Below are positions 15,374 to 24,801 of a stretch of 36,533 nt of DNA, piece after piece (the first letter of the stretch is position 1; the number at the start of each line of letters is the position of its first letter). Where the stretch lies: the NCBI GenBank assembly GCA_900548405.1, contig UNSJ01000020.1, forward strand, positions 1 to 36,533. Reading direction: 5' to 3'. Below the pieces are notes generated by a model that was not told the origin of the DNA, did not search any database, and saw only the letters and a list, made by a program, of their open reading frames with translations. The stretch is from Candidatus Gastranaerophilales bacterium. Lineage in GTDB: Bacteria; Cyanobacteriota; Vampirovibrionia; Gastranaerophilales; Gastranaerophilaceae. The translations under genes were made by a program, and so were the position numbers.

Positions 15374-16281
15374 TAAACGAAATTCTGGCATATATTCTAA
15401 AATATATAGGTACACTGGAAATGACCTTTAATTGGTCAGATTTTATCCAGATACTGTTTCTTGCCGGTGTTTTATTGTTTCTTTATAAAAGATTTATTAA
15501 AAATACTCCTTCCGAAAAATTCGTAAAAGGGCTTTTAATTATTGTTTTTGTATGGGTTTTCAGTGAAGTTCTTTTGAGAATTGACTTGAAAATAATAGGA
15601 ATGTTCTTAAAGGCTGTCGTAACACTTGTTTCGTTAAGCTTAATCGTAATTTTCCAGCCGGAATTAAGAAGATTTTTAGGATTTTTGGGGCAGGTTGATT
15701 TTATAAGCCGTGCTTTTACTTCCAACAATACAAGAAGCAAAACTCAAAAAATTGACGTTATAAAAGAATTAATCGAAAGTGTAAAATACCTTTCAAAATC
15801 TCATACAGGAGCTTTAATCGTATTCCAAAGCGACTTGAGCCACACATATACAGATGTTGGTACAAAACTAAATGCTGATTTATCAACAGAACTAATATTA
15901 ACAATTTTCCACCCGAACACTCCGCTGCATGATGGTGCTGTGGTTATAAACGGTGACAAAATAATTTCAGCAGGTGTTTTGCTTCCGCTTACTGAAGATC
16001 CAAAACTCAGCTGGAAATACGGTACACGTCACAGGGCTGCTATTGGTATGACTGAAACAAGTGATGCTGCTTGCCTTGTTGTTTCGGAAGAAACAGGTGA
16101 CGTTTCCATTGCGATTGACGGTTCATTAAAAAAATATGAAGACCTTGTGACTTTAAAAACTGATTTGGAAAATATTCTCGGTTACAAAAAAGAGCAAGAA
16201 GATGAATCCAAAACGATATTTAAAATTAATAATTTTATGACAATTAAGAGAAATTCAAAAAAGGAATCCGGTAAGGTTTAA
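15370..16281 (+). CDS. cdaA: Diadenylate cyclase (c-di-AMP synthase)
   Basis: A 303-aa membrane-bound enzyme that joins two ATP into c-di-AMP. The N-terminus has three hydrophobic segments (about residues 22-40, 50-68 and 74-92). The DisA_N/DAC domain follows from about residue 105, with the catalytic DGA in HDGAVVING and the ATP-binding RHR in GTRHRAAIGMTE. It overlaps lysA by 4 nt and is followed 2 nt later by the YitT-family gene, so all three form an operon. The usual regulator gene cdaR/ybbR is absent downstream, unlike in Firmicutes. A PgpH-type phosphodiesterase that could degrade the product lies at 22582-24801. Confidence 0.95.
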   Translation: MINEILAYILKYIGTLEMTFNWSDFIQILFLAGVLLFLYKRFIKNTPSEKFVKGLLIIVFVWVFSEVLLRIDLKIIGMFLKAVVTLVSLSLIVIFQPELRRFLGFLGQVDFISRAFTSNNTRSKTQKIDVIKELIESVKYLSKSHTGALIVFQSDLSHTYTDVGTKLNADLSTELILTIFHPNTPLHDGAVVINGDKIISAGVLLPLTEDPKLSWKYGTRHRAAIGMTETSDAACLVVSEETGDVSIAIDGSLKKYEDLVTLKTDLENILGYKKEQEDESKTIFKINNFMTIKRNSKKESGKV

Positions 16282-16283
16282 GT

Positions 16284-17162
16284 ATGCCAGAGCGAAAATT
16301 AACTAAGAGAGAAATGTTTTTTACTTTTATATCAAAGGTGTTTTTTCTAACCTTAGGTCCTTTTATTGCAGCTTTTGCTCTTGAAGTTTTTCTTGTCCCG
16401 AATAATATTATTGACGGCGGCATAGTCGGTATATCAATCATTTTAAGTTATTTAACAAAAATGAATTTAGGTCTTTTGGTCTTTATAATTAATATTCCTT
16501 TCTTTTTACTGGCATTTAACAAAATCGGTAAAAAGTTTGTAATTCAGACATTCTATGCTATCGGAATGTTGTCTTTATTTATTAATCTATTCACATCTCA
16601 TCAGCATTTTGTAACTCATGATTTGCTTTTATCAACTGTTTTCGGCGGCATAATTCTCGGTACTGGGGTTGGCTTAGTCTTGAAAAATGGCGGTTCTCTT
16701 GATGGAACAGAAATTATGTCTTTGGTTTTATCTAAAAAATTCGGGTTCTCTGTTGGTGAATGGATTATGGCATTTAATATATTTATCTATGGCGCTTCAG
16801 GTTTGGTGTTTGGATGGAATAAAGCAATGTATGCGGTTTTAACTTACTTTATAGCATTCAGAGTAATTGATGTTGTTTTAGAGGGCTTAAATTCAGCTAA
16901 ATCTATCAGAATAATTAGTGATAAAGCCTATGAAATCGGACAAGAACTGCTTGATAAACTTGATTTGGGCGTAACCTATCTGAAAGGTGTGGGAGCTTAT
17001 TCAGGTACTGAAAAGACACTAATATACTGTGTTGTATCAAGGTTAGAAATGGCAAGAATGAAACAAATTATAAGAGAAATTGATCCTACGGCATTTATAT
17101 CTGTTGTTGACGTTCACGAGGCTTATGGCGGAAGAACAAGAAAACGAATTGACAAAATTTAA
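16284..17162 (+). CDS. YitT family membrane protein (DUF161 + DUF2179)
   Basis: A 292-aa protein. The N-terminal two thirds hold about five to six membrane helices with family landmarks GPFIAAFALEVFLVPNNIIDGG, GTGVGLVLKNGGSLDGTE and an Ala/Phe-rich SVGEWIMAFN. The soluble C-terminal domain (about residues 205-292, GQELLDKLDLGVTYLKGVGAYSG to DVHEAYGG) matches DUF2179. The family is widespread in bacteria and its biochemical role is unsettled. It starts 2 nt after cdaA with a weak RBS (GGTAAGG), consistent with coupled translation. A role linked to c-di-AMP is suggested only by position. Confidence 0.88.
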   Translation: MPERKLTKREMFFTFISKVFFLTLGPFIAAFALEVFLVPNNIIDGGIVGISIILSYLTKMNLGLLVFIINIPFFLLAFNKIGKKFVIQTFYAIGMLSLFINLFTSHQHFVTHDLLLSTVFGGIILGTGVGLVLKNGGSLDGTEIMSLVLSKKFGFSVGEWIMAFNIFIYGASGLVFGWNKAMYAVLTYFIAFRVIDVVLEGLNSAKSIRIISDKAYEIGQELLDKLDLGVTYLKGVGAYSGTEKTLIYCVVSRLEMARMKQIIREIDPTAFISVVDVHEAYGGRTRKRIDKI

Positions 17163-17222
17163 CATATAGACATTTATTTTAAAATATAGTATTATATTAT
17201 ACATAATAAGGATAAGAAGAAG

Positions 17223-17570
17223 ATGGCAAAAAATATAGATACAGTTCCAATAGAGGTAAGCATTTTAACAGCAGATCATGATATTAAAGGTGTAGTTCAT
17301 GTTTCTAAGTATACAAATACTAACAGAGAATTAACAGACCTTTTGAATGATAGAGAAAGAAGATTTTTAGCGGTTACAAATGCTGAAATTTTCCCTCGTA
17401 ATTCAAATCAATCTCCAAGAAAATATAATTTCTTAGAAATTCATATGGATTATGTTTTAATGGTTCACCCTTCTTCTCAGGCTGTTTTCCAAGAGTCTGG
17501 AAAAACTCAGGAAGATATAACCCGCTTTAGAGAATTGAGATTGAAATTAAACCAGACAAAACCGTTTTAA
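17223..17570 (+). CDS. Small conserved cytosolic protein of unknown function
   Basis: A 115-aa soluble protein without signal or membrane segment. It looks like a single beta-rich domain: IPVEVSI-like N-terminus, DIKGVVHVSKYTNTNRELTDLLNDRERRFLAVTNAEIF, then a strand-rich LEIHMDYVLMVHP, and a charged C-terminal helix (DITRFRELRLKLN). The shape recalls small DUF6812-like proteins, but I am not certain. RBS AAGGATAAGAAGAAG precedes the ATG. It lies 60 nt after the YitT gene, with its own AT-rich upstream region, so it may have a separate promoter. A strong terminator follows. Confidence 0.7.
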   Translation: MAKNIDTVPIEVSILTADHDIKGVVHVSKYTNTNRELTDLLNDRERRFLAVTNAEIFPRNSNQSPRKYNFLEIHMDYVLMVHPSSQAVFQESGKTQEDITRFRELRLKLNQTKPF

Positions 17571-17572
17571 AT

Positions 17573-17605
17573 AAAAAAAGATACCTATTAAGGTATCTTT
17601 TTTTT
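17573..17605. terminator. Bidirectional Rho-independent terminator
   Basis: AGATACCT, loop ATTA, AGGTATCT, flanked by A-run on the left and T-run on the right, so it can stop transcription from both the plus-strand 17223 gene and the minus-strand gene that ends at 17607. Confidence 0.85.
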
Positions 17606-17606
17606 A

Positions 17607-18398
17607 TTATTTGTTTGCTTTATTTTTTGCTTCTTCTAAAAGATTTGATGAATGTTTTTGTTCGGCTTCAGCGCCCTTTACTCCTTTAAATTGAGTGTTT
17701 GAATCTTTTAGTTCATTAGCAGTGGTTTTTGGACTATAAGTGTTTTTTGTTTCTTTATGAACTTCAACAGGCTTATCATTTCTGCACATCCAGGCTTTTG
17801 TTTTATCAGCCAGCGGTGTTGCAATAAACGGAACGATTACACGTTTTGCAATAATAGTTGAAGCTGCAAGGGAGGTTAAGTAACCGAATGCAGTTACAAG
17901 ACCTTTCTTGTCTGCTTCTCTGGCTTTGTGGAATTCTTTACCTGTCATACCTTTAAGTTTATCAATTTTGTTTAATTGTGCTTGTAAAGCTTTATCGGCA
18001 GATCTTGTGAAGTTTTTGCCGAATAATGAATTAAACATTTTGGCTTGTACTTTTTTATTTGAAATAGTAAAGAACATTAATAACTGCATTGCAATCATTA
18101 AGCCGCCGTTTGCAAGGTCGAGTGCTGCAACGAATTTACGTTTGTCATCAGGAATCTTTTTATTGTTTAAACTTTGTTTTACATATAAATAGCATCCTAA
18201 ACCGTCTTTTAATACGATAGAACCTACACCTATTGCAGACATGAATTTTGCATTATCAATTTCGTAGTTAGGGAATGTTTTATTCTTCATCCACTTGCTT
18301 CTTGATAAACCTAAAATCGGTTCTCTGATGCATTTATCTACAATTTTAGTTCCTAAGCTTGATGTTTGTGAATTTGGTGAAATTTTTGGTACGTTCAT
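17607..18398 (-). CDS. Lineage-type membrane-associated protein, partner of the next upstream gene
   Basis: A 263-aa protein without known motif. It has hydrophobic stretches near residues 50-72 (FMSAIGVGSIVLKDGLGCYLY), 93-113 (DLANGGLMIAMQLLMFFTI) and 170-195 (GYLTSLAASTIIAKRVIVPFIATPL), so it is probably membrane-associated. A Lys/Glu-rich polar tail closes it. The N-terminus NVPKISPNSQTSSLG loosely resembles the QTSFKGN N-terminal motif of the upstream gene. Its ATG overlaps the stop of that gene by one base (TAATG), so the two are translationally coupled and probably act together. I cannot assign a function. Confidence 0.75.
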   Translation of the reverse strand: MNVPKISPNSQTSSLGTKIVDKCIREPILGLSRSKWMKNKTFPNYEIDNAKFMSAIGVGSIVLKDGLGCYLYVKQSLNNKKIPDDKRKFVAALDLANGGLMIAMQLLMFFTISNKKVQAKMFNSLFGKNFTRSADKALQAQLNKIDKLKGMTGKEFHKAREADKKGLVTAFGYLTSLAASTIIAKRVIVPFIATPLADKTKAWMCRNDKPVEVHKETKNTYSPKTTANELKDSNTQFKGVKGAEAEQKHSSNLLEEAKNKANK

Positions 18399-19825
18399 TA
18401 TTTCACCTCACTATTCTTGGTTGCTTTTTCAACCAGTTCTTTTGCTTCATTACCATGTTTTTTATTTGAAAGATTTGGGAATACCGCATCCATAAAGCGC
18501 GGATATATCCAGTTCAATAATGAGCAGGTTATAGGCAGCATTGCAAGAGCAACAACCAATGTTGATATACGTTTTACGCCTTCAATGTGTTTTTTGGTTA
18601 TTGTTTTTAATTTTGATGCAACTTCTTCAGAGAATACTTTGTCAGCAAGTCTGAATTCTTTTCCTGCTTCTTTTAACTGTTTAACTTTTTGGGTAAACAT
18701 TGTTTCGATTTCAGAAGCTGTTTTTCCGTCAGTAATTGCTTTTTGAACATCTTCTAAAAATTTAATGGTATCTTTGTGCTCGGTTACTCTTGAAGCAATA
18801 CTTTTTTGAACTTCTGCTGCAACAGCTTCTCTTGATGTAAAGCCTTTATATTTTTCAACGTGTCCCAGCATTTTGTTAACTTTTTCAGCCATATCTGATT
18901 TGCCGGCATTCGCTAAATCTTTTGTTTCTGAAATTATATCGAGTAAATGTTTGTTTGCTTTGTTAGCTTTCAAAGCTTTGTATTTATTTTTAAGGTAGCT
19001 TTTAATATCAGAAACTTTTTCTGTATTATTTATTTTTTCAGACATTTCTTCTAAAAGCGACTTGGATTCATCATAGTGTGTACGATAGAATTCACTTCTT
19101 TCAACCCTTTTCGGAAGTTTTGTTTTGTCACATCTTTCAAGCTGTTCTTTTTCGTCCTTAATCATATCATCGACCGTTTTTCTTAAAAGGTCTTTGTATT
19201 TATTTTCATCCATTTTCTTAGGATCAGGAACGTTTCTAAAGTTATAAAAAACGGTATTTTCTTTTTTAATTCCGTTTATAAGTTCTTTATCCTGATTTTC
19301 AATAAATTCGTTAACTTTATCGGTTAACTGTTTTTTAGTCATTTCAGGATGAAGTTTTTTCATCATTTTTTCAACATAGTTTTTATCTTTAAACGGTGTC
19401 ATGTTGCATTCTTCATCAAACCAGCCTGTATTTGCCATTGAATTAATGCACTTAACAAAAGGTATTGTGATAGTACCTTGAGTTGCTACTGCAAGGACTG
19501 CAGAAACCGGCTGTCTCCATGCCGAATATGTTCTTGTGTCTTCATCGGTTTTTGACAGAGGATTGTATTTGATAAATATAGGTGCTAAAAGCCCTGTACC
19601 TAAAGCGTTAATACAGATATCCTGAAGTTCGCCGATGTTACTTTTAAGTTTGTTAATGCCCCTTAACACAGGAGTATTTAAAGCGTTAATCTCTTTTTCG
19701 ATTACGGATTGTGAAATATTTCCTTTAAAGCTTGTCTGATCAGGTTGTGATGAAAGCCTGTAAACAGGTTTTTGAGCCTGATATTGCGCACTTGAAATAT
19801 TTAAGTTAACCTTTTCTACTTTCAT
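18398..19825 (-). CDS. Large TSFKGN-motif protein with helical core and membrane segments
   Basis: A 475-aa protein starting MKVEKVNLNISSAQYQAQKP. It has the motif QTSFKGN at about residues 30-36, a pattern also seen in the 27589-28101 gene. A hydrophobic region (about residues 65-120: GTGLLAPIFIKY, SAVLAVATQGTITIPFVKC) comes first, then a long Lys/Glu-rich helical region (about residues 135-400). A second hydrophobic segment (ISTLVVALAMLPITCSLLNWIYP) lies near the C-terminus. RBS AGGA before ATG 19825. Co-translated with the downstream gene. The predicted coiled-coil core suggests a structural or scaffolding role, but this is speculation. Confidence 0.75.
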   Translation of the reverse strand: MKVEKVNLNISSAQYQAQKPVYRLSSQPDQTSFKGNISQSVIEKEINALNTPVLRGINKLKSNIGELQDICINALGTGLLAPIFIKYNPLSKTDEDTRTYSAWRQPVSAVLAVATQGTITIPFVKCINSMANTGWFDEECNMTPFKDKNYVEKMMKKLHPEMTKKQLTDKVNEFIENQDKELINGIKKENTVFYNFRNVPDPKKMDENKYKDLLRKTVDDMIKDEKEQLERCDKTKLPKRVERSEFYRTHYDESKSLLEEMSEKINNTEKVSDIKSYLKNKYKALKANKANKHLLDIISETKDLANAGKSDMAEKVNKMLGHVEKYKGFTSREAVAAEVQKSIASRVTEHKDTIKFLEDVQKAITDGKTASEIETMFTQKVKQLKEAGKEFRLADKVFSEEVASKLKTITKKHIEGVKRISTLVVALAMLPITCSLLNWIYPRFMDAVFPNLSNKKHGNEAKELVEKATKNSEVK

Positions 19826-19888
19826 TTTAATTTTCCTAAAACGATGAAACCTTCTATATATATAGAGGACTAAACATAATAAAAATTG

Positions 19889-21532
19889 CTAGTTATCGCC
19901 ATGATTATTAAGTTTTGTGAACTTAATCACTGTCCAATTTCCTTTCTGCTCAACACGTCTGATAGAAAGGGTTTTCAGCATCTCATAGAACGTTTTGTTC
20001 TTTATATATGAGAAAACCAAAAATAAAATGGGTTCTTTGCTATAAGCAGATTCATTTCCCGCAACGGTGTTCAAGGAGTTAGGAGAATGATATGAAACGC
20101 TGTTTAACACGACCATTACTACACTTTGACCGACTTTTAAATTATCGGTAATGTCTTTTTTGAGCATGTCTTCAAAATGTTTATTATCTTTTTGCAAGAA
20201 CATGTTTTTGTATAATTCTTTTCCGTCTTTATAAGCATCTTCGTAAGTGTGATTTGAAAGATACAACGGAAAATTTCCTTTATCAATAGCAACAACTTTG
20301 TAGTTTGAAAAATCAAAATATTTTTCAAATCTATTTTGAGGATAATATTCAAGAAGAATAATATCGTCTTTTTTTAATTCCATTCTGTTGAGCATATCTG
20401 TTACTATTTTATGACCTTCTGCACGTCTTATTTTAGGAGCTGAATATTGATTAAATGTCAGATAGCCCAAAGTTAAGAGGCAGTAAAATCCTATTAAAAA
20501 ATTTCTTAAAACCTTGTTATCGGCTTCTGTAACGCCGTAACAAGCTAAGTATATAAGTATCGGATAAATCTCGATTGAATATTTAGTAATAAAAACAAGT
20601 TTGCCTGATATTGCGGCTATGATTAAAACCAAAACGGTTAAAGCTGCAACTGCAAACAATTCTCTGTTAAATTTATTTTTCTTTAAGGCAAGAATTATAA
20701 ACCCTACTGCTATTAATGCCGGTGCAATCATGCAAAATGCAAGCTTTGGAGCATATAAAAAGTTATCAGGTGCATTTGTCAGATTTGTTAGCACAGGTGA
20801 AAAATAATCCGTAAACAAAAATCCTATTTTGGATAGTGAAAAATGCCCCCACCATTGAGAGAATGATTTTGTCGTTAGAATTTTCAAGACAAGAGGAGCC
20901 AGAAGAATTCCGCCGGCAAAAAGGCTTATCCATATAGTTATAATAACTTTTTTAAAACGATTATATAAGTTGAAACTTAAGAAAATTAAATTAAAGAAAA
21001 CGAAAACAAAACCGATAGTATGTGTAAAAAGTATTAAAAAATTAAATAATGCGCATAACATAAAGTTTTTTTTATTCGGGTAATTTATGCATCGCAATGT
21101 GTACAGAAGGCACATGGCTGAAAACAAAAACAACACCGAATAAAAACGGACTTCCTGCGAGTAATAAATTAAAAATGAACTTATTGCAGTAAATCCGGCG
21201 CAGGTATAAGCTGTTTTTTTATCTTTTTCAAGTCCGACAAAGTACATTGCTATTACTGACAGAATGCCTGCGACCACTGACGTAAGTCTTAAAAGTAAAT
21301 CGCTGCTGCCGAATAATGTCATGAAAAATTTTAGATATAAATAATAGAAAGGCATGTGGCACTGTGATTTTACGGCTTGAACAAAACCATCTGCAAAAGG
21401 TGTTGATGCTATCATCCAGCTTATATATTCATCGTTCCACAAACCGTCCGGCTTATTAATGAATATAAGTCTTAACACTAAACCTAAAATAATAATTCCA
21501 AATAATATAAGGTGTTTTTTCACGATTGTCAA
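19889..21532 (-). CDS. GT-C glycosyltransferase (ArnT/PMT-like, GT39/GT83 type)
   Basis: A 547-aa protein with an N-terminal signal-like helix, then about ten to twelve hydrophobic segments to residue 360, and a soluble C-terminal domain. The first outer loop contains the DE pair in KPDGLWNDEYISW, as expected of polyprenyl-phosphate-sugar-dependent GT-C enzymes, followed by SQCHMPFYYLYLKFF and YYSQEVRFYSVLFLF. Such enzymes move a sugar from a lipid-phosphate carrier to lipid or protein outside the membrane. The acceptor is unknown. The start is TTG 21532 (after AAAAGGGG) or GTG 21523. The divergent GT2 gene could make its donor. Confidence 0.82.
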   Translation of the reverse strand: MTIVKKHLILFGIIILGLVLRLIFINKPDGLWNDEYISWMIASTPFADGFVQAVKSQCHMPFYYLYLKFFMTLFGSSDLLLRLTSVVAGILSVIAMYFVGLEKDKKTAYTCAGFTAISSFLIYYSQEVRFYSVLFLFSAMCLLYTLRCINYPNKKNFMLCALFNFLILFTHTIGFVFVFFNLIFLSFNLYNRFKKVIITIWISLFAGGILLAPLVLKILTTKSFSQWWGHFSLSKIGFLFTDYFSPVLTNLTNAPDNFLYAPKLAFCMIAPALIAVGFIILALKKNKFNRELFAVAALTVLVLIIAAISGKLVFITKYSIEIYPILIYLACYGVTEADNKVLRNFLIGFYCLLTLGYLTFNQYSAPKIRRAEGHKIVTDMLNRMELKKDDIILLEYYPQNRFEKYFDFSNYKVVAIDKGNFPLYLSNHTYEDAYKDGKELYKNMFLQKDNKHFEDMLKKDITDNLKVGQSVVMVVLNSVSYHSPNSLNTVAGNESAYSKEPILFLVFSYIKNKTFYEMLKTLSIRRVEQKGNWTVIKFTKLNNHGDN

Positions 21533-21544
21533 AATCCCCTTTTG

Positions 21545-21554
21545 ATTATATAAT
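21545..21554. promoter_or_regulatory. Shared divergent -10 palindrome between two glycosyltransferase genes
   Basis: ATTATATAAT is a perfect palindrome that gives TATAAT on both strands (21549-21554 plus and 21550-21545 minus). Both genes also have an AAAAGGGGAT sequence just before their start, so promoter and RBS are mirrored around a 55-nt gap. Confidence 0.5.
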
Positions 21555-21587
21555 AAAAAGAAAAATTTTAAAAGGGGATATTAATAT

Positions 21588-22532
21588 ATGAAGTTAGTAA
21601 TACAAATTCCTTGTTACAATGAGGAAAAGTCTTTACCTGTTACACTTGCTGATTTACCAAAGCATATTAACGGTGTGGATGAGATTGAAGTTTTAATAAT
21701 TAATGACGGTTCAACTGATAAAACGGTTCAGACAGCAAAAGAACACGGTATAAAACATATTGTAGAAATGCCCCATAACTGCGGACTTGCAAAAGCGTTT
21801 GTTGCCGGAATTAACTCATCTCTTGCATTGGGCGCGGATATTATTGTAAATACCGATGCAGATAACCAGTATTGTGCTTCTGATATTGAAAAACTTATTC
21901 AGCCGATATTAAACAGCGAAGCTGATATTGTTATAGGCTCAAGACCTGTTTCACAAATAGAACATTTTTCTCCTTTGAAAAAACTTCTTCAAAAGCTGGG
22001 TTCTTGTGTGATGAGAATGGTAAGTTCTACTTCTGTTGAGGATGCGCCTAGCGGCTTCAGAGCTTTTTCAAGAAATGCCGCTTTGCAGTTAAATGTTTTC
22101 GATAATTATACTTATACACTCGAAACAATAATACAGGCACGCGCTAAAGGGTTGCAGCTGGTTTGCGTTCCCATCAGTGTAAATCCCGACTTAAGAGAAT
22201 CAAAACTTGTAAAAAATATGTTTGATTATATAAGACGTTCTGTTTTTACTATGCTAAGAATGTTTATTATTTATCGTCCGTTTAGGTTTTTTTCTATTCT
22301 TGCGGGATTATTTCTGTTTATCGGTATGCTTATCGGAGCAAGGTTCCTCTGGTATTATATGGGCGGAAACGGCACCGGACATATCCAATCGTTAATTTTA
22401 TCTGCAATATTAATTATTACGGGTGTTCAAGTCGGGGTTATCGGTGTACTTTCAGAACTCCTTGCTATTAACAGAAAACTGCTTGAGGACATACAAAGAC
22501 GTCTGAAACTTCAAGACTTGAAAAAAAAATAG
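21588..22532 (+). CDS. Family 2 glycosyltransferase (polyprenyl-phosphate sugar synthase-like)
   Basis: A 314-aa protein. An N-terminal GT-A domain shows IPCYNEEKSLPVTL, INDGSTDKTVQTAKEHG and the DXD-type VNTDADNQY around residue 90, and a conserved VIGSRPV. The C-terminal part (residues about 230-295) has two hydrophobic segments (FFSILAGLFLFIGMLIGARFLWYY and LILSAILIITGVQVGVIGVLSELL), as in DPM1/GtrB-type enzymes. These transfer a sugar from a nucleotide donor to undecaprenyl phosphate on the cytoplasmic face. The divergent GT-C gene (19889-21532) could use the product. The sugar is unknown. RBS is AAAAGGGG. Confidence 0.9.
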   Translation: MKLVIQIPCYNEEKSLPVTLADLPKHINGVDEIEVLIINDGSTDKTVQTAKEHGIKHIVEMPHNCGLAKAFVAGINSSLALGADIIVNTDADNQYCASDIEKLIQPILNSEADIVIGSRPVSQIEHFSPLKKLLQKLGSCVMRMVSSTSVEDAPSGFRAFSRNAALQLNVFDNYTYTLETIIQARAKGLQLVCVPISVNPDLRESKLVKNMFDYIRRSVFTMLRMFIIYRPFRFFSILAGLFLFIGMLIGARFLWYYMGGNGTGHIQSLILSAILIITGVQVGVIGVLSELLAINRKLLEDIQRRLKLQDLKKK

Positions 22533-22581
22533 GAAGTAATAAAATAGTACATAATAATTAAAAAATAGGATATTTTAATAT

Positions 22582-24801
22582 ATGATAAAAATTGAATTTG
22601 CGCCCAGAGTAAAAGAATTTTTTACTTCAACACAGTCTTTAAAAGCTATTGCTTTTTTTGCTTTTACAATTCTTATGACTGCGATAATAGCTTCTCAAAA
22701 CTTTTTTTTTCAGAACATAATTGAAAACGGTATGAGCAAACGTGATATTATTGCTCAAAAAACTTTAACCGTTGAAGATGTAAAACGAACAGAACAGCAC
22801 AGAAAAGAAGTTGCTCAAAAAATAGAGCCTGTTTTGGCTCCGGCTGAAGATGATTTTATTAAAAATAACTTGCAAACACTTCAGTCTTCAGTAATTCAGA
22901 TTAGAAAAAAAGATGTTGATGAAGATATTAAAAAAGAAGAAATAAGTATTTTATTTGACCTTTCTGATAATGCAAAAAAGGATTTCATTATAAACTTTCT
23001 GTTAAAAGCTGATAATAACAGTATTCATGAAGTTTTTGACAAGTCTACGCTTACGCTTTCAAATATTTTACGCAAAGGCATAACCGAAAAGGATTATGAA
23101 AAAGATAATATTGATAAAATTATAGTTAATAACCTGGTTGCAAATGTTTCTAAACGTCAGGTTTCTGTTATAAAAGCTATTTTGGAACAGGTTATTGTGC
23201 CAAATTTGGTTGTAGATGAGTTTGCGACCGAGATAGCAAGAAAAAATGCGCAAAATTCGGTTAAGCCTTATGAAGTTGTTTTTCAGAAGGGCGATAAAAT
23301 TTTATTTGAAGGAGAACCTGTAACGCGATTGAAGCGTGATGCTTTAAGACAAGCAGGGTACAATGTTTATGAGCTTAACTGGCAGGGACTAATTGCAATA
23401 TATATAATTGTATTTATCGGTACAGTTCTATTCTTGAGTTATATGAAATTCTTTGAAAAAGATTATTTAGCACCGAGATATATGGCAATATCTTCAGTTT
23501 TGGCACTGCTTCTGGCTTTTACAGCGGTAATTCTGCCTACGGGATTTTCACCTTATATCCTTCCTATTCCTGCGTTTTTAATAATTATGTCTATATTTAC
23601 AACGCCAAGAGTAGCATTTGTAGCTTCTGTTGTCCTGCTTTCTATTATGTCTGTCGGATTTCAATATAATGTTCAGTACCTTGTAGCATTCATTCTTGTA
23701 AGTTTGATTGCGGTTATTATGATTAACCAAATTAAATACGCAAACCGTTTTGATTTGATTAAAACAGGCTTTAACATTGGTATTGCCGGCTTAATTATTG
23801 TGTTAAGTATTTATATTTTAGAAAAATGTTTAATTGATGTCGAAAATATTTTAATGATTAAAAATGGTGCGTTTATTTTTATTAACGGTATTTTAAGTTC
23901 TATTATTGCTCTTGGTTCTTTGCCGTTGTTTGAAAGCACATTTAAAATTATTACTCCTTACGGTTTGGCTGAATTAGGTGATCATAACCAAAAACTTCTT
24001 AAAAGACTTCAAATGGATGCTCCGGGAACTTATCACCACAGCTTAATGGTTTCAAATTTATGTGAGGCCGCTGCGGAAGCAATCGGTGCAGATCCTATTT
24101 TAGCAAGAGTAGGAGCTCTTTATCATGATATCGGTAAACTTAAAAGACCTTTATTCTTTGTTGAAAATCAATCGTATTTTCTGATTGAAAACCCTCATAA
24201 CAAATTTACGCCGAGAATAAGCAAAATGATTATTACAGCGCACCCTAAAGATGGTATTGAAATTGCTAAAGAATACGGTTTGCCGCCTGTTATTCAAAAC
24301 TTTATTCTGCAGCATCACGGTGAAGGTTTGGCAAGCTATTTCTATAATCAGGCTGTGAAAGAAGAAGGTTTGGAAAACGTTAAAGAAGAACAATTTAGAT
24401 ATACAGGTCCTAAGCCAAACACCAAAGAAACTGCTATTTTGATGATTGCAGATGCCGTTGAATCAGCTGTCCGTTCTTTGAAAAATCCGACTCCGGAAGA
24501 AATTGAAGCAATGATTGATAAAATTATTGTTGAAAGATTAAATGATGCGCAGCTTTCTGACAGCCCGCTTACCTTAAAAGATATTAAAACAATAGCATCA
24601 ACCTTCTCAAGGATTTTAAGAGGTATGCAGCATAACAGAATTAAATATCAGGAAAATCTTGCAGAAGAACTACAAAAGGCAAAGATTAATATGCCTGCAA
24701 AACTTTTGGATGAAGATTTGGAAAATAAAATAAAACAGCTTGAAGGTGAAAAAGCGCAAAAAGAGGAGCCTTCTGACGAGGATAAAAATGACAGCCAATA
24801 A
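22582..24801 (+). CDS. pgpH: 7TM HD-domain c-di-AMP phosphodiesterase (PgpH-like)
   Basis: A 739-aa protein. One N-terminal membrane helix (about residues 22-40) leads to a 7TMR-HDED-type outer domain (about 60-260). Seven membrane spans follow (about 268-450), and then a cytosolic HD domain from about 475. Metal-binding motifs are visible: GTYHHSLMVSNL, LARVGALYHDIGKLKRP (the HD pair), ITAHPKDG, LQHHGEG and MIADAVESAVRSL. PgpH enzymes cleave c-di-AMP to pApA, so this is the likely counterpart of CdaA at 15370. It overlaps ybeY by 14 nt. Its start is preceded only by a weak AGGATA. The pgpH-ybeY-dgkA order is common in Gram-positive bacteria and cyanobacterial relatives. Confidence 0.92.
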   Translation: MIKIEFAPRVKEFFTSTQSLKAIAFFAFTILMTAIIASQNFFFQNIIENGMSKRDIIAQKTLTVEDVKRTEQHRKEVAQKIEPVLAPAEDDFIKNNLQTLQSSVIQIRKKDVDEDIKKEEISILFDLSDNAKKDFIINFLLKADNNSIHEVFDKSTLTLSNILRKGITEKDYEKDNIDKIIVNNLVANVSKRQVSVIKAILEQVIVPNLVVDEFATEIARKNAQNSVKPYEVVFQKGDKILFEGEPVTRLKRDALRQAGYNVYELNWQGLIAIYIIVFIGTVLFLSYMKFFEKDYLAPRYMAISSVLALLLAFTAVILPTGFSPYILPIPAFLIIMSIFTTPRVAFVASVVLLSIMSVGFQYNVQYLVAFILVSLIAVIMINQIKYANRFDLIKTGFNIGIAGLIIVLSIYILEKCLIDVENILMIKNGAFIFINGILSSIIALGSLPLFESTFKIITPYGLAELGDHNQKLLKRLQMDAPGTYHHSLMVSNLCEAAAEAIGADPILARVGALYHDIGKLKRPLFFVENQSYFLIENPHNKFTPRISKMIITAHPKDGIEIAKEYGLPPVIQNFILQHHGEGLASYFYNQAVKEEGLENVKEEQFRYTGPKPNTKETAILMIADAVESAVRSLKNPTPEEIEAMIDKIIVERLNDAQLSDSPLTLKDIKTIASTFSRILRGMQHNRIKYQENLAEELQKAKINMPAKLLDEDLENKIKQLEGEKAQKEEPSDEDKNDSQ

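Noticed and set aside
15370..16281. cdaA as the potassium-responsive DisA with DNA-binding domain
   Set aside because: There is no helix-hairpin-helix C-terminal domain and there are three N-terminal membrane helices, which fits CdaA.
24740..24787. Earlier start for ybeY
   Set aside because: The in-frame start at 24740 has no RBS and would add a basic stretch read out of pgpH. ATG 24788 has GAGGA 5 nt upstream and gives normal length.
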